Under the pieces are notes generated by a model. That model was not told where the DNA came from, ran no database searches, and saw only the letters and a program-made list of their open reading frames with translations. This document shows, piece after piece, positions 51,534 to 60,370 of a stretch of 64,000 nt of DNA. Both the position numbers and the translations under genes were made by a program. This DNA is from Saprospiraceae bacterium. GTDB lineage: Bacteria; Bacteroidota; Bacteroidia; Chitinophagales; Saprospiraceae. How positions within the stretch are numbered: position 1 is the stretch's first letter; each line of letters starts with the position of its first letter. The DNA lies in the NCBI GenBank assembly GCA_016719855.1, contig JADJYH010000004.1:62001-126000 (forward strand), given 5' to 3'.

Positions 51534-52109
51534 ATGAAAAAAAGCTTGATTTCCGTTTTCACCCTCATCATCCTGGCCACCTCCATGCTCGCACAGCGTG
51601 ACGAAACGCTGATAGGCAAAACCGGCCTCAAGCTGACTGGCCTTTGGGGCGGTACAAATATCGGTCTGGTGGGCTTCGATGGCGACAACCACGGAATGGC
51701 TGGGGGCTTCTTCGGGCTAGAGTTCAGCAAGTCGTTGCTGCTTGGATTTGGTGGTTCAAGCGGTTCAGAATCAACCACTTACAATGGAATATATCGAAAA
51801 TACGAAATTGATTACGGTGGTTTTCTGGTGGGTTATGCCTACAAACCTCACAAGGTAGTACACCCCAGGGTCAGCTTCCTGATGGGCAGCGGCAACCTGA
51901 AAATTAAGGACGAACCCGACGACAACGTTTTTGTGGTGCAGACCTCGGCAGGCATTGAGGTCAACCTTTTCCAGTGGTTTCGCATGGGCTTGGAGGGCGG
52001 CTACCGCTTCGTTTCCAACACCAGCCTACCCAAGCCAAGCGATGGGGAGGTTTCCGCCCCTTTCGCCCAACTGTCGTTGCGCTTTGGCTGGTCGTGGGGG
52101 AGGGATTGA
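51534..52109 (+). CDS. Predicted outer-membrane beta-barrel protein
   Basis: The 191-residue product has a signal peptide (MKKSLISVFTLIILATSMLA to Q). A series of amphipathic strands follows (LKLTGLWGGTNIGLVGFDGD at the start, FRMGLEGGYRFVSN later) and ends in FAQLSLRFGWSWGRD. The pattern suggests an eight-stranded barrel of the porin/OmpW-like kind. No function can be given. It is upstream of and co-oriented with the LolA gene. Confidence 0.75.
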   Translation: MKKSLISVFTLIILATSMLAQRDETLIGKTGLKLTGLWGGTNIGLVGFDGDNHGMAGGFFGLEFSKSLLLGFGGSSGSESTTYNGIYRKYEIDYGGFLVGYAYKPHKVVHPRVSFLMGSGNLKIKDEPDDNVFVVQTSAGIEVNLFQWFRMGLEGGYRFVSNTSLPKPSDGEVSAPFAQLSLRFGWSWGRD

Positions 52110-52271
52110 TAGTTCGGTAGTTGGCAGTTGGAGACTGTTTTACGGCCATGAATGCCATAAACCATGCTGACAATTCATGTTTTAAACAAATTTTAACCCC
52201 AACCCCAAGCTGTGCAGTGAATAAACCGCCGTCTCAAACGTTTGGAAGACTGAACTAAAAATTGAATATCC

Positions 52272-52958
52272 ATGCAAAAATTAATTCTGGTGTTTCTATT
52301 GGCTATTGTCTCCACGACAATGTTTGCCCAAAAACAGCCGGTAGCTGCCAAAAAGGAAGTTTCCGACCCTGAGGCAAAGGCCGTCTTGGAGAAGATGCGC
52401 AAGAAATATGAGGCTTACAGCACCTTGGAAGCCGAGTTTTCTTTGGAAATAGAGGTGCCACAACAACCCAAGCAGACGCAGAAGGGCGTATTGACCCAGC
52501 AAGCTGAAAAATACCGCTTGAAGTTCAACGACCGTACCCTAGTGTCCGACGGCAAGTCGGTCTGGTTGCACATCCCCAAAAGCAAGGAAGTGCAAATAAA
52601 CGACGTGGAAGAGGACACTGGCGAGGGCGGCATCTCCTCCCCGCAAGACCTCCTGAAAGCCTACGCCTGGAAAGATTATCTGTACGCCATCACCAACGAA
52701 TTCACGGAAAATGGAAAGGTAGTCCAGCAGATTGAGTTCAAGCCAACGACCAAGGCCAACGACTACTCCAAGGTGCGCCTGACCCTCGACAAAAAGACGC
52801 TGGAAATCGTCAACATAAAGTCGTTCGGCAAGGATGGTTCACGCTACACTTTGACAATCAACAAGTTAACGCCGAACAAGGCAGTGCCAGCAAGCACCTT
52901 CACCTTCACCAAAAGCGAATGTGCCGACTGTAAGTTCGAAGACTTGCGGTTGGATTGA
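52272..52958 (+). CDS. lolA: Outer-membrane lipoprotein carrier protein LolA
   Basis: LolA carries lipoproteins across the periplasm. The 228-residue product has a signal peptide (MQKLILVFLLAIVSTTMFA to Q) and the LolA fold. Signs are the helix VLEKMRKKYEAYSTLEAEFS (about 40-59), the strand series GVLTQQAEKYRLKFNDRTLV with VSDGKSVWLHIP, and the C-terminal ASTFTFTKSE. A terminator follows. No LolB is expected in Bacteroidota. Confidence 0.88.
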   Translation: MQKLILVFLLAIVSTTMFAQKQPVAAKKEVSDPEAKAVLEKMRKKYEAYSTLEAEFSLEIEVPQQPKQTQKGVLTQQAEKYRLKFNDRTLVSDGKSVWLHIPKSKEVQINDVEEDTGEGGISSPQDLLKAYAWKDYLYAITNEFTENGKVVQQIEFKPTTKANDYSKVRLTLDKKTLEIVNIKSFGKDGSRYTLTINKLTPNKAVPASTFTFTKSECADCKFEDLRLD

Positions 52959-53019
52959 GGTGAGTTCGACAATTGGCAGTCGCAAACTGCTTCTGATGAA
53001 TTACTTACATTACCAGAAA

Positions 53020-53063
53020 AAATGCGCACAGTCGGTGTTTCACCTCTGTGCGCATTTTTTTTT
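53020..53063 (+). terminator. Rho-independent terminator after lolA
   Basis: AATGCGCACAG pairs with CTGTGCGCATT around a 13-base loop, followed by nine T. Confidence 0.8.
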
Positions 53064-53109
53064 GGTAAAAACCAATCAAACCGCCCTGACCGCCGTATTT
53101 TGTACCAAA

Positions 53110-54316
53110 ATGAATTGAAATTGAAGGAAAAATCAAACAACTAGCCGCCAGCTTTCATGCTGAAATCGTTGAAATCCGGCGACACCTGCACAGCCACCCT
53201 GAGCTTTCTTTTCAGGAAGTGGAGACTGGGAAATTCATCGCCAGTAAGCTGGCCAGCTATGGCATCCGACATGAACATGGCTGGGGGGTGAACGGCGTAG
53301 TGGCCTATATCGAAGGCAAAAACCCGTCGAGAAAGACCATCGCACTAAGGGCTGATATAGACGCACTTCCCATCACCGAGATGAACGATGTGTCGTACAA
53401 GTCTCAAAATCAGGGAGTTATGCACGCCTGCGGCCATGATGTCCACTCGGCATCCCTGCTGGGGGCAGCCCGCATCCTCCACGAATTGAGGAGCGAATTT
53501 GAGGGCATGATAAAATTGATTTTCCAACCAGCGGAGGAGCGGCTGCCCGGCGGTGCCTCCATTCTCATTGCCGAAGGCGTACTTGAAAATCCCGCCCCTG
53601 CCAACATCATCGGACAACACGTACTCCCAGCGTTGGACACGGGCAAGGTGGGCTTTCGACCTGGAATGTTCATGGCCAGTGCCGATGAGCTGTACGTCAC
53701 CGTGCGGGGCAAAGGCGGCCACGGCGCAGTGCCGCACGAATGCGTTGACCCGGTGCTCATCGCCTCGCATATCGTGGTGGCATTGCAGCAAATCGTTAGC
53801 CGGAACGCCAATCCCATCGTGCCAACAGTGGTGACTTTTGGCAAAATCAATTCGACGGGCGGCTCCACCAACGTCATCCCGAACGAGGTGAAGATGGAGG
53901 GTACCTTTCGCACGATGGACGAGGACTGGCGATCCAAGGCACACGGCCTAATGAAAAAAATGGCCGAAACCCTCGCCGAAAGCATGGGTGGCAGCTGCGA
54001 TTTTCATATTGAAAGGGGCTACCCTTTCCTGAAAAACGACGAGGAACTTACGCTGCGCTCCAAGCAATTCGCCATTGAATTCCTCGGTGCGGAGAACGTC
54101 GTTGACTTGCCCATGCGCATGACGGCGGAAGATTTTGCCTACTATTCGCAGGTAATTCCGGCATGCTTTTACCGCCTCGGCACTGGCAACACTGCCCGTG
54201 GCATCACCTCTCCCATCCATACCGACACCTTTGACGTGGATGAGGACAGCTTGTTGGTGGGAATGGGATTGATGAGCTGGTTGGCGGTTTGTGAGTTGGG
54301 AGGTTTGGAGGCATGA
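53110..54316 (+). CDS. M20-family amidohydrolase (N-acyl amino acid/hippurate hydrolase type)
   Basis: The protein-coding frame begins well upstream of any start codon: KIKQLAASFHAEIVEIRRHL and HSHPELSFQEVETGKF, the conserved family N-terminus, precede the first in-frame GTG at 53219. An ATG at 53110 is one base out of frame. With one base removed after it the product begins MIEIEGKIKQ and has about 401 residues, the family norm. Motifs are ALRADIDALPIT, the metal site HACGHDVH near 105, and AEERLPGGA. It cleaves an amide bond of an N-acyl amino acid or related compound. Either a start-proximal indel or an ATT start must be assumed. Confidence 0.82.
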
Positions 54317-54334
54317 GGTATGTTGGCGAGCAGG

Positions 54335-54890
54335 AAAATCAATGCTTTTACAGGAAAATAGAGTTGCCTTTTTTGCAAAAAAAATCCTCGACAATGGCGG
54401 GAAAACGTTCGTTCACGAAGTAACAACCTGGCCGAAGCAGCCACCGAATCAAAATGGCTCATCAATTTCACGGGCCTTGCCGCCGGAAAGCTCACCGGCG
54501 ACAAGGACGTGTTTCCCATTCGTGGGCAGATTATGAAAGCGGAAAAGCTGCCAAACTACCCTACCTCGCCAACAACGATTGGTCGAACAGCAATGACATA
54601 TATTTTTTCCGAGACGAGACTGCACGGTGCACGGTGGCACGGCGCAAGTGGCCAATGACGACGAAAGCCCAAACGAAAAAGATGCTGAGGAAATACTGCG
54701 GCGTTGTTCGAACCTGTTGCCGGTTCTGTCAACGGCGGTAGTGAAGTCGGTAGCGATGGGCCTGCGGCCCGGTAGAACAACTATTCGTTTGGAGCGGTAG
54801 CCTTTCACGAATATTATTCATAACTACGGACACGGTGGCGGCGGTCTTACCGTCTTGTGGGGTTGTACTTTTGAAGCGTTTGAGCATTTG
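54335..54890 (+). pseudogene. Remnant of a D-amino-acid oxidase-type FAD oxidoreductase
   Basis: Only the C-terminal half is recognisable, scattered over frames. The pieces are FFAKKILDNGGKTFVHEV; then LINFTGLAAGKLTGDKDVF and PIRGQIMKAEKLPN; then TAQVANDDESPNEKDAEEIL; then VVKSVAMGLRPGRTTIRLE; then HNYGHGGGGLTVLWGC, the family's hallmark near the flavin. The N-terminal GxGxxG dinucleotide-binding half is missing. With this many breaks in about 550 bases it is a decayed gene rather than a sequencing artefact. It directly follows the amidohydrolase gene. Confidence 0.75.
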
Positions 54891-54945
54891 AGTTGGAGTC
54901 CCCTCCCAAGCACTCAAAATCTCAAGCACTCAAACCCTCAACGAA
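54884..54945 (+). repeat. Repeat-word inverted repeat after the oxidase remnant
   Basis: The left arm (54884-54905; GTTTGAGCATTTGAG type) and right arm (54911-54941; CACTCAA and CCCTCAA words) are complementary. It lies at the end of the oxidase remnant and of a possible small gene on the other strand. Confidence 0.6.
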
Positions 54946-55042
54946 GTGCGTTCTTGTCCAGCCGTTCAGAAAGCCAGTTGGTCAACGTGATAACGCCACC
55001 ACCAAGTAGGAATGCTCCGAGCGCAAATTGAAAGATAATCAT
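54938..55042 (-). CDS. Possible 34-residue membrane protein
   Basis: The open frame encodes one membrane helix (FQFALGAFLLGGGVITLTNW) with a charged tail (LSERLDKNALR) and ends in TGA at the edge of a heptamer repeat. Composition and layout are those of a small single-pass membrane protein. I know no family and saw no promoter. The repeat's habit of sitting at gene borders is weak support. Confidence 0.35.
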   Translation of the reverse strand: MIIFQFALGAFLLGGGVITLTNWLSERLDKNALR

Positions 55043-55362
55043 AGCCTAAAACCGTTTTTGAGATGAAGGAAATAGTATCTAAAAACTTGGGAAGGCCGAA
55101 AAGGGAAGTACTTACGAGTGGGAAAGACAACCCCATGCAACCCTCCCGGTACAGGTAAACTGCACCTTCGGATTCTTACATTTCTTGTACAAATGTTGCA
55201 TGGGACGATTTGAGTATCAGTAATTATCGAAATTGGATAGGCGCAAAAAATAAAATGTTAAATAAAATTCACTTTCGTAAACAACTGTGATTGCGCCAAG
55301 TAACTACAATGACTATTAAGACAATTACCTTGCCAAAACACTCATATAAATAAAGAAAAATA
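55043..55362. other. Intergenic region of 320 bases
   Basis: This is AT-rich, between the possible small gene and pabB. I see no gene-like frame, hairpin or convincing promoter. Confidence 0.4.
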
Positions 55363-56679
55363 TCAGGAAAGTACTTTGAACATACCTTGTGCCTTTAGGA
55401 GGCACTCCTCATACTCCATTTGCGGCACCGAATCGTAAACGATGGCACCCCCAGCTTGAAAGGAAAGATAGCGGTCAGCACCGTTGTAGAAGATGCTGCG
55501 GATGACCACGTTGAAGTCAAAATCGCCCTGCGGCGTGAAGTAGCCTACTGCCCCGGAATACAGCCCCCGCTTTGTCCGCTCGTACTTTTCGATAAGTTCC
55601 ATGCTGCGAACCTTGGGCGCCCCGGTCATCGAACCCATGGGGAAGGCCCGGCGAATGGCATCCACCGGGTGGACGCTCGGCAGTAGCTCACCGCTTACCG
55701 TCGAAATCATCTGAAAAACTTGCTCGAACTGGTACACCCCGAACAGTTCTTCCACCTTCACCGAGCCTGCCCGACAGGAACGGGCGAGGTCGTTGCGCAC
55801 TAGGTCCACAATCATCACATTCTCCGAGCGATCCTTAGGGCTAAGGTAGAGTTGCTGGCGCAATGCAGTATCTTCTTCGGCTGTCCTGCCACGTCGCATG
55901 GTACCTTTGATGGGCTGGGAAAGCAGTTTTTGACCTGTTTTTTTCAAAAACCGCTCTGGGCTGGCGCAAAGCAAATAGCGGTCGTGCAGGCGGTAGAAGG
56001 TAGAAAATGGTGCTTTGCCCACTGCGTTCAGTCGCTGGAAAATGGCGGGGGCATTCAAGCTGGCATTGCTCCGCAAAAAATTCTTGACAAAAGTTCACCT
56101 CGTAAATATCTCCCCGAAGGATGTGTTGTCGGATGGTCTGCACTGTGTCGAGGTAGTCGTGGCGGGAGATACTTGGGAAGGATGGAGGGATTGGTGGCAG
56201 GGGATGAGGGATGAGGGGTGGGGACGGTAGGTGCTTATTTGTTCAAGTATTTTTTCGGGCGACTCATTCAGGCAGTGGATGGCGATGCTATTCGAGGAAA
56301 TTTCAATGACAACCTTGGGTTGGAAAAAGTGAAGGGCTGGAAAGCCAATGCCGTCAAAATTATTGGAAGTAAAACGAGGTTCCACATCGTTTTTCAGGTC
56401 GTAGGTCAGGTAGCCAAAAAGCCAGTCCTGCTTTTCATCCACAAAAGATTTCAAGGCGTCGAAAGCACCAGGCTCAGTGTTTTTGACCAGCTCGGAAGCG
56501 ACGCCCACGGCCAGTAGGCAGTCATAATCGCTGCCAATGAAACCTTGGTAGCTGTTGCTGTCCAGGTAGCAGGCCACCTCAAAGTTAGCTGCCCAGTCAA
56601 AGGCTCGTTGCTTGAAATCGTGGCCTCTCGGCAATGAAAATGTTTCGGAAATCCTTGTCAATTTGCCGTTTTTACTCAA
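55363..56679 (-). CDS. pabB: Aminodeoxychorismate synthase component I (PabB-like), two frameshifts
   Basis: PabB converts chorismate to aminodeoxychorismate for folate synthesis. The first frame (56679 to about 56180) gives the N-terminal domain with QDWLFGYLTYDLKNDVEPRF. A second frame carries SISRHDYLDTVQTIRQHILR and GDIYEVNFC. A third frame, from about 56075, carries LCASPERFL, QPIKGTMRRGRT, VRNDLARSCRAGSV, HPVDAIRRAFPMGSMTGAPK and FNVVIRSI, the chorismate-enzyme core. The shifts are at about 56167-56185 (beside repeat DNA) and at the six-A run 56075-56080. The net length stays divisible by three, giving about 438 residues. The start is a TTG overlapping the nitroreductase stop. Confidence 0.8.
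56178..56232 (-). repeat. Heptamer-word array inside pabB
   Basis: On the minus strand tandem CTCATCC-type words (CCCTCATCCCTCATCC core) followed by CCTCCATCC variants lie inside the coding sequence. They encode a Pro/Ser/His-rich linker between the N-terminal and catalytic domains. One of the two frameshifts lies at its edge. Confidence 0.6.
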
Positions 56680-57254
56680 AAAATCCAGGTAGTTTTTTCA
56701 GCAACCGGCGAGCGCTTGCCAGGCAGCTCCGGCATATCGTGATAGCCCATGTAGAAAAGGCCGAGGCAACGCTCCCCCTCCGCCAGCCCCAAAAACGTTT
56801 CGGCTTCGAGGGCAGCCTTCGGGGTGCTCCAGTAACTGCCGATGCCGTGGGCAGTGCAGGTAAGCCACATATTTTGCACGGCGCAGGCAACGGCGGCAAG
56901 CTCTTCCCACTCCGGTACACACGCCTTAGCATCCCGTTGCATGCAAATGGCGATGACGCAGGCCGACAGTTTCGGACTTTCTTTTGACTTGTTAAATTTG
57001 GCTTCTGAAAACTCGGCGGGCGGTGTGTTGTTTAGGTAAAAGTCGCCGAGGTAATCGCCAAGCCGGGCCAAAGCCTTTCCAGTAAATACTTTGAAGCGCC
57101 AGGGTTCCGTTAAGCGGTGCGTGGGTGCCCAGTTCGCATTTTCCAGCATCTCCTCGATGATGGCCCTTGGAATGGGCTTTCTGTTGTATGTTTTCGGAAA
57201 AATTGACCTTCGCTTGCGCATCAGTTCCGCAACGAGTTCGGGAGTTACTGGCAT
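56676..57254 (-). CDS. Nitroreductase-family flavoprotein (YdjA-like)
   Basis: The 192-residue product has the FMN-binding start MRKRRSIFPKTYNRKPI, then ANWAPTHRLTEPWRFKVF near 45 and the family segment GIGSYWSTPKA near 140, ending in KRSPVAEKTTWIF. It probably reduces a quinone, nitro compound or enone with NAD(P)H; the substrate is unknown. The start at 57254 (MPVTPELVAELMRK) fits the family. It is co-transcribed with pabB (TTGA overlap) and preceded by a consensus promoter. Confidence 0.88.
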   Translation of the reverse strand: MPVTPELVAELMRKRRSIFPKTYNRKPIPRAIIEEMLENANWAPTHRLTEPWRFKVFTGKALARLGDYLGDFYLNNTPPAEFSEAKFNKSKESPKLSACVIAICMQRDAKACVPEWEELAAVACAVQNMWLTCTAHGIGSYWSTPKAALEAETFLGLAEGERCLGLFYMGYHDMPELPGKRSPVAEKTTWIF

Positions 57255-57274
57255 TGTCTTAACTTTGGGTTTGA

Positions 57275-57353
57275 TGAGACATAGACAATAGACTTTAGAC
57301 AGGCAAAGGTATCTCAAGTCTATGGTCTCAAGTCTATAATCTATTGTCTATTC
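57275..57353. repeat. Mirrored heptamer arms between divergent nitroreductase and membrane-protein genes
   Basis: The left arm (57275-57302; ATAGACAATAGACTTTAGAC) and right arm (57311-57353; AGTCTAT, AATCTAT, TGTCTAT words) are complementary. As at murA/ROK kinase, the genes diverge, so each gene has a GTCTAAA/GTCTAT-type arm just before its start on its own sense strand. Confidence 0.75.
57304..57331 (-). promoter_or_regulatory. Promoter of nitroreductase-pabB
   Basis: On the minus strand TTG (57329-57331) is followed after 17 bases by TACCTTTG (57304-57311). The -33 box is part of the repeat arm, so the repeat and promoter share sequence. Confidence 0.45.
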
Positions 57354-57358
57354 TTGCA

Positions 57359-57715
57359 ATGATTTCAAAATATAGAATGAAAATAGACCTGCTGGGTCAA
57401 GCCGTGCTGATAGTAGCTATCGTGTTGCTCGCTTGCTTCGCCTCCGGCCTTGCCCCCACCAACACCATGCTGGTGGTACTGGGCATCTGGCAACTCGCCA
57501 GCGCTTTCCACCTTTTTTATGTGTACAGCCATATCAAACGACTGAACTACGTGAAAACGAGCATCGTGCTGGCCGTCAGCCTCCCTATCTGGATGCACTT
57601 GGTGGGCGACCTCGCTTACCTCCCAGTAGCTGGCGTTGTCATCTGGTATTTTTTCCAAACTATTTCCGATACTATTAAGGTGTACAACCGTCCCAGGTCT
57701 TTCTGGGATTTGTAA
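57359..57715 (+). CDS. Predicted inner-membrane protein of four helices
   Basis: The 118-residue product has about four hydrophobic segments (about 12-28, 34-54, 66-84 and 86-104) and a short charged C-terminus (NRPRSFWDL). I know no family function. I chose ATG 57359; the frame from 57344 begins with TTG inside repeat DNA. The next gene, a rhomboid protease, follows after a repeat-filled gap of 96 bases. Confidence 0.7.
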   Translation: MISKYRMKIDLLGQAVLIVAIVLLACFASGLAPTNTMLVVLGIWQLASAFHLFYVYSHIKRLNYVKTSIVLAVSLPIWMHLVGDLAYLPVAGVVIWYFFQTISDTIKVYNRPRSFWDL

Positions 57716-57722
57716 AGGTGAG

Positions 57723-57806
57723 ATTGAGGGTTTGAGAATTTGAGAGCTTGAGACGAGCAGTCCCATTTTCTCAAATTTTCAGATTCTCAAACCCTCAAAC
57801 TCTCGC
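57723..57806 (+). repeat. Heptamer-word inverted repeat before the rhomboid gene
   Basis: The left arm (57723-57752; GGGTTTGAGAATTTGAG core) and right arm (57766-57806; TCTCAAATTTTCAGATTC and CCTCAAA words) are complementary with a 13-base loop. The TCAAAC-type arm ends 5 bases before the ATG at 57812. Confidence 0.8.
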
Positions 57807-57811
57807 AAAAA

Positions 57812-58450
57812 ATGATTTTTCCTATAGGCGACGACCAAGTTAAAGGTGGCCACCAACCGTGGTTCAGTTACAGCTTCATCGTGTTGAACGTCCTTTTTTT
57901 CCTGTACAAATTCAGCCTGAGCCCAGCACAACAAGAAGCTTTTGACCTTTACTTCGGCGCTGTTCCGATGGAAATCACCCGTGGCCAAGACTTGTTCACC
58001 CTCGTCTCCAGCATGTTCGTACACGGCGATTGGTGGCACCTTATCGGTAACATGCTATTCCTCTGGGTCTTCGCCGACAACATCGAGGCCACGGTGGGCA
58101 GCCTGAAATTCTTGGTGTTTTACTTCATTGGCGGCTTCGCTGCGGTGGCGGCGCATATATGGTTCAACATCAACAGTGAGGTGCCGATGGTAGGCGCAAG
58201 TGGTGCTATCTCAGCAGTGATGGGAGCCTATCTCGTCATGTTTCCAACCTCCCGAATCAAAATGCTCTTCCTCATCTTTCCTTTCCGAATCAGTGCTTGG
58301 ATTTTCTTGGGGCTTTGGATTGTCCAGCAATGGTCGTATGGCACATCACAAGCCAGCGAAACAGGCAGCAGCGTGGCGTGGTGGGCACATATCGGCGGCT
58401 TCGCTATGGGCTTCATGACCGGCTTCCTTTCCGTACCGCTGGTCACTTAG
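57812..58450 (+). CDS. Rhomboid-family intramembrane serine protease
   Basis: It cuts membrane proteins within or near their membrane helices. The 212-residue product has six helices, the L1 loop with SSMFVHGDWWHLIGNMLFLW (about 66-85), the nucleophile in GASGAI near 130 and the catalytic His in AHIGGFAMG near 193. Length and order are those of the six-helix bacterial type. The substrate is unknown. Confidence 0.93.
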   Translation: MIFPIGDDQVKGGHQPWFSYSFIVLNVLFFLYKFSLSPAQQEAFDLYFGAVPMEITRGQDLFTLVSSMFVHGDWWHLIGNMLFLWVFADNIEATVGSLKFLVFYFIGGFAAVAAHIWFNINSEVPMVGASGAISAVMGAYLVMFPTSRIKMLFLIFPFRISAWIFLGLWIVQQWSYGTSQASETGSSVAWWAHIGGFAMGFMTGFLSVPLVT

Positions 58451-58614
58451 AAAACATTGAATTGGAAACCGAAGAAAGTTGATTCAGAAAGCTCTTTTCC
58501 CTGCTCAGTATTTGTTACAGTGCCGTGACATTTACACCAATACCGTATTTTACTTTTGCTGGCGCTAAATTTGGGTATATTTCAATACCTAAACTTGTCT
58601 TTTGTCTATAATTT

Positions 58615-59856
58615 ATGCTCAACGGCTTCAAAATACTGACAGTTACGCATCGCCAAACTTCGTTGCAGCACATCGAAAAATTCGTTGTGACGCATTCTGA
58701 TGAGACCGTCCTACGGGCAAGACTGGAGGCGTTGAAAGCCGAATTTGGCCTAGCCGAAATGATGTACTTGGCCACTTGCAACCGGGTCATGTTCCTTTTT
58801 TATAGCGAAACTGTTAGTCCGCCCAACTTCCAATCGAATTTTTTCCAACACATCAATCCAAGCCTCAGCGAGCATTTCATTACCGAAAACGTGACCTTGT
58901 ACGAAGGCCGTGCCGCCGCCGAACACCTGTACCGGGTGGCCTCCTCCATTGACAGCCTCGTTGTGGGCGAGCGGGAAATTCTGCGCCAACTTCGGGAAGC
59001 CTACGACCGCTGCCAGCAGTGGAGCCTCACCGCCGACCACCTGCGCATCGCCATGCAGGGAGCCGTAGTAGCAGCCAAGGAGGTGTACACCGAGACCCGC
59101 CTCGGCGACAAGCCCGTGTCCGTGGTATCGCTGGCCATCCGGGAACTGCTCAAGACCAAACTGCCCAATTCCACACGTATCCTGATGGTAGGTGCCGGTC
59201 AAACCAACATTTTGGTCGCCAAATTTTTGGCAAAAAATGGCTTTCAAAATGTGACCGTTTTCAACCGCACCTTGGAACGGGCGCAGCGTATCGCCATTTC
59301 ACTGAATGGTCGTGCGTTTGGTTTTGACGAGCTGGCGGACTACAAAGAGGGCTTCGACTGTCTCATCGTTTGCACAGGTGCAACAAAGGCAGTTGTTGAC
59401 AATCAACTGTATATCAAGATTTTAGCTGGCGAAACTGGAAAAAAAGTCATCATTGACCTCTCTGTACCGAACAACGTGTGCAAGGAGGTCGTAGCAAACC
59501 ACAACGTTCATTTTATCGAAATAGAAGGTCTTCGGGCACTGGCACAGGAGAACCGCTCCTTCCGGGAGCAGGAGGTCACGGTGGCCAATGAACTGCTCGA
59601 CCTGCACCTTGCCGAATTCGTGGCAGCCGTGCGCAACCGCCGTATCGAACGGGCACTGCACCAAGTGCCAGCCGAGATGAAGGCCGTGAAAGAGTATGCA
59701 ATGAACAAAGTTTTCAAGAAAGAAATTGATGTGCTCGACGACAGCGCCCGCGAACTACTGGAGCGCATGATGGACTTTATGGAGAAAAAATGCACGGGCA
59801 TTCCCATCAAAGTTGCCAAAGAAGCCCTCGCTAAACCTACCAGCGTTTTTGCGTGA
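58615..59856 (+). CDS. hemA: Glutamyl-tRNA reductase
   Basis: HemA reduces Glu-tRNA to glutamate-1-semialdehyde, the first step of tetrapyrrole synthesis by the C5 route. The 413-residue product has the catalytic Cys in MYLATCNRVMFLFYS (about 43-57), the SSIDSLVVGEREILRQLREA signature (about 104-123), an NADPH domain with MVGAGQTNILVAKFLAKNGF (about 192-211), and a C-terminal dimerisation helix. No other haem gene adjoins it. A TAAATTTG box at 58565-58572 could be its -7 element. Confidence 0.94.
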   Translation: MLNGFKILTVTHRQTSLQHIEKFVVTHSDETVLRARLEALKAEFGLAEMMYLATCNRVMFLFYSETVSPPNFQSNFFQHINPSLSEHFITENVTLYEGRAAAEHLYRVASSIDSLVVGEREILRQLREAYDRCQQWSLTADHLRIAMQGAVVAAKEVYTETRLGDKPVSVVSLAIRELLKTKLPNSTRILMVGAGQTNILVAKFLAKNGFQNVTVFNRTLERAQRIAISLNGRAFGFDELADYKEGFDCLIVCTGATKAVVDNQLYIKILAGETGKKVIIDLSVPNNVCKEVVANHNVHFIEIEGLRALAQENRSFREQEVTVANELLDLHLAEFVAAVRNRRIERALHQVPAEMKAVKEYAMNKVFKKEIDVLDDSARELLERMMDFMEKKCTGIPIKVAKEALAKPTSVFA

Positions 59857-59860
59857 GAAT

Positions 59861-59936
59861 GGGGCCAAACTTGTTTGGCAGCGGGTTTGAACGACCGCTT
59901 TTTGGCTTAATGCCGGTCTGCCAAATAAATTTGGCG
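59861..59936 (+). repeat. Palindromic hairpin after hemA
   Basis: GCCAAACTTGTTTGGCAG (from 59863) pairs with the CTGCCAAATAAATTTGGC at the right end with two mismatches. Each arm is itself a small palindrome, and inner GCGG/CCGC pair as well. It lies just after the hemA stop and resembles a REP-type element or transcript-end structure. Confidence 0.55.
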
Positions 59937-60010
59937 ACCACAACCCAGAATTTGTAATTTCATCCCGTCAAAGGACTTTTCCATCTATTTTATCAATACA
60001 AAAACAGGAA

Positions 60011-60352
60011 ATGGGTAAAAAATTGCAGCCCAAAGAATTGGACAGCATCATCGCCGTGTTGCCTGCGAAGGAGCAGGCCAAGTTGCGGGAGCAAGACATC
60101 AGCCCCGATTGGCTGCGGGAACAAATCGAGCAGTGCAGGTACTTGATGACAAGGGACAAGTGGGTTGGGCCGATATGGTTCGTGGCCTATTCCGTGTCGC
60201 TGTTCAAGACCGGGTTCAGTTCGCTGACCGTTACGATTTTTTTGATTGGAATGTCGTATTTCATCTACACCATCCTAAAAACAGGCTCGTTCGGCCTCAA
60301 CAAAAAGCGGGTGCAGGTGTTCGAGGAATTGTTAAAAGCGATTGAAAAATAA
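60011..60352 (+). CDS. Hypothetical membrane protein, 113 residues
   Basis: It has a soluble charged N-terminal half (PKELDSIIAVLPAKEQAKLR) and two hydrophobic segments (about 55-70 and 75-95), with a basic C-terminus. I know no family. It lies 18 bases before the DUF1232 gene, so the two are likely co-transcribed. Confidence 0.7.
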   Translation: MGKKLQPKELDSIIAVLPAKEQAKLREQDISPDWLREQIEQCRYLMTRDKWVGPIWFVAYSVSLFKTGFSSLTVTIFLIGMSYFIYTILKTGSFGLNKKRVQVFEELLKAIEK

Positions 60353-60370
60353 GCGTTAACTTCATTTTAA

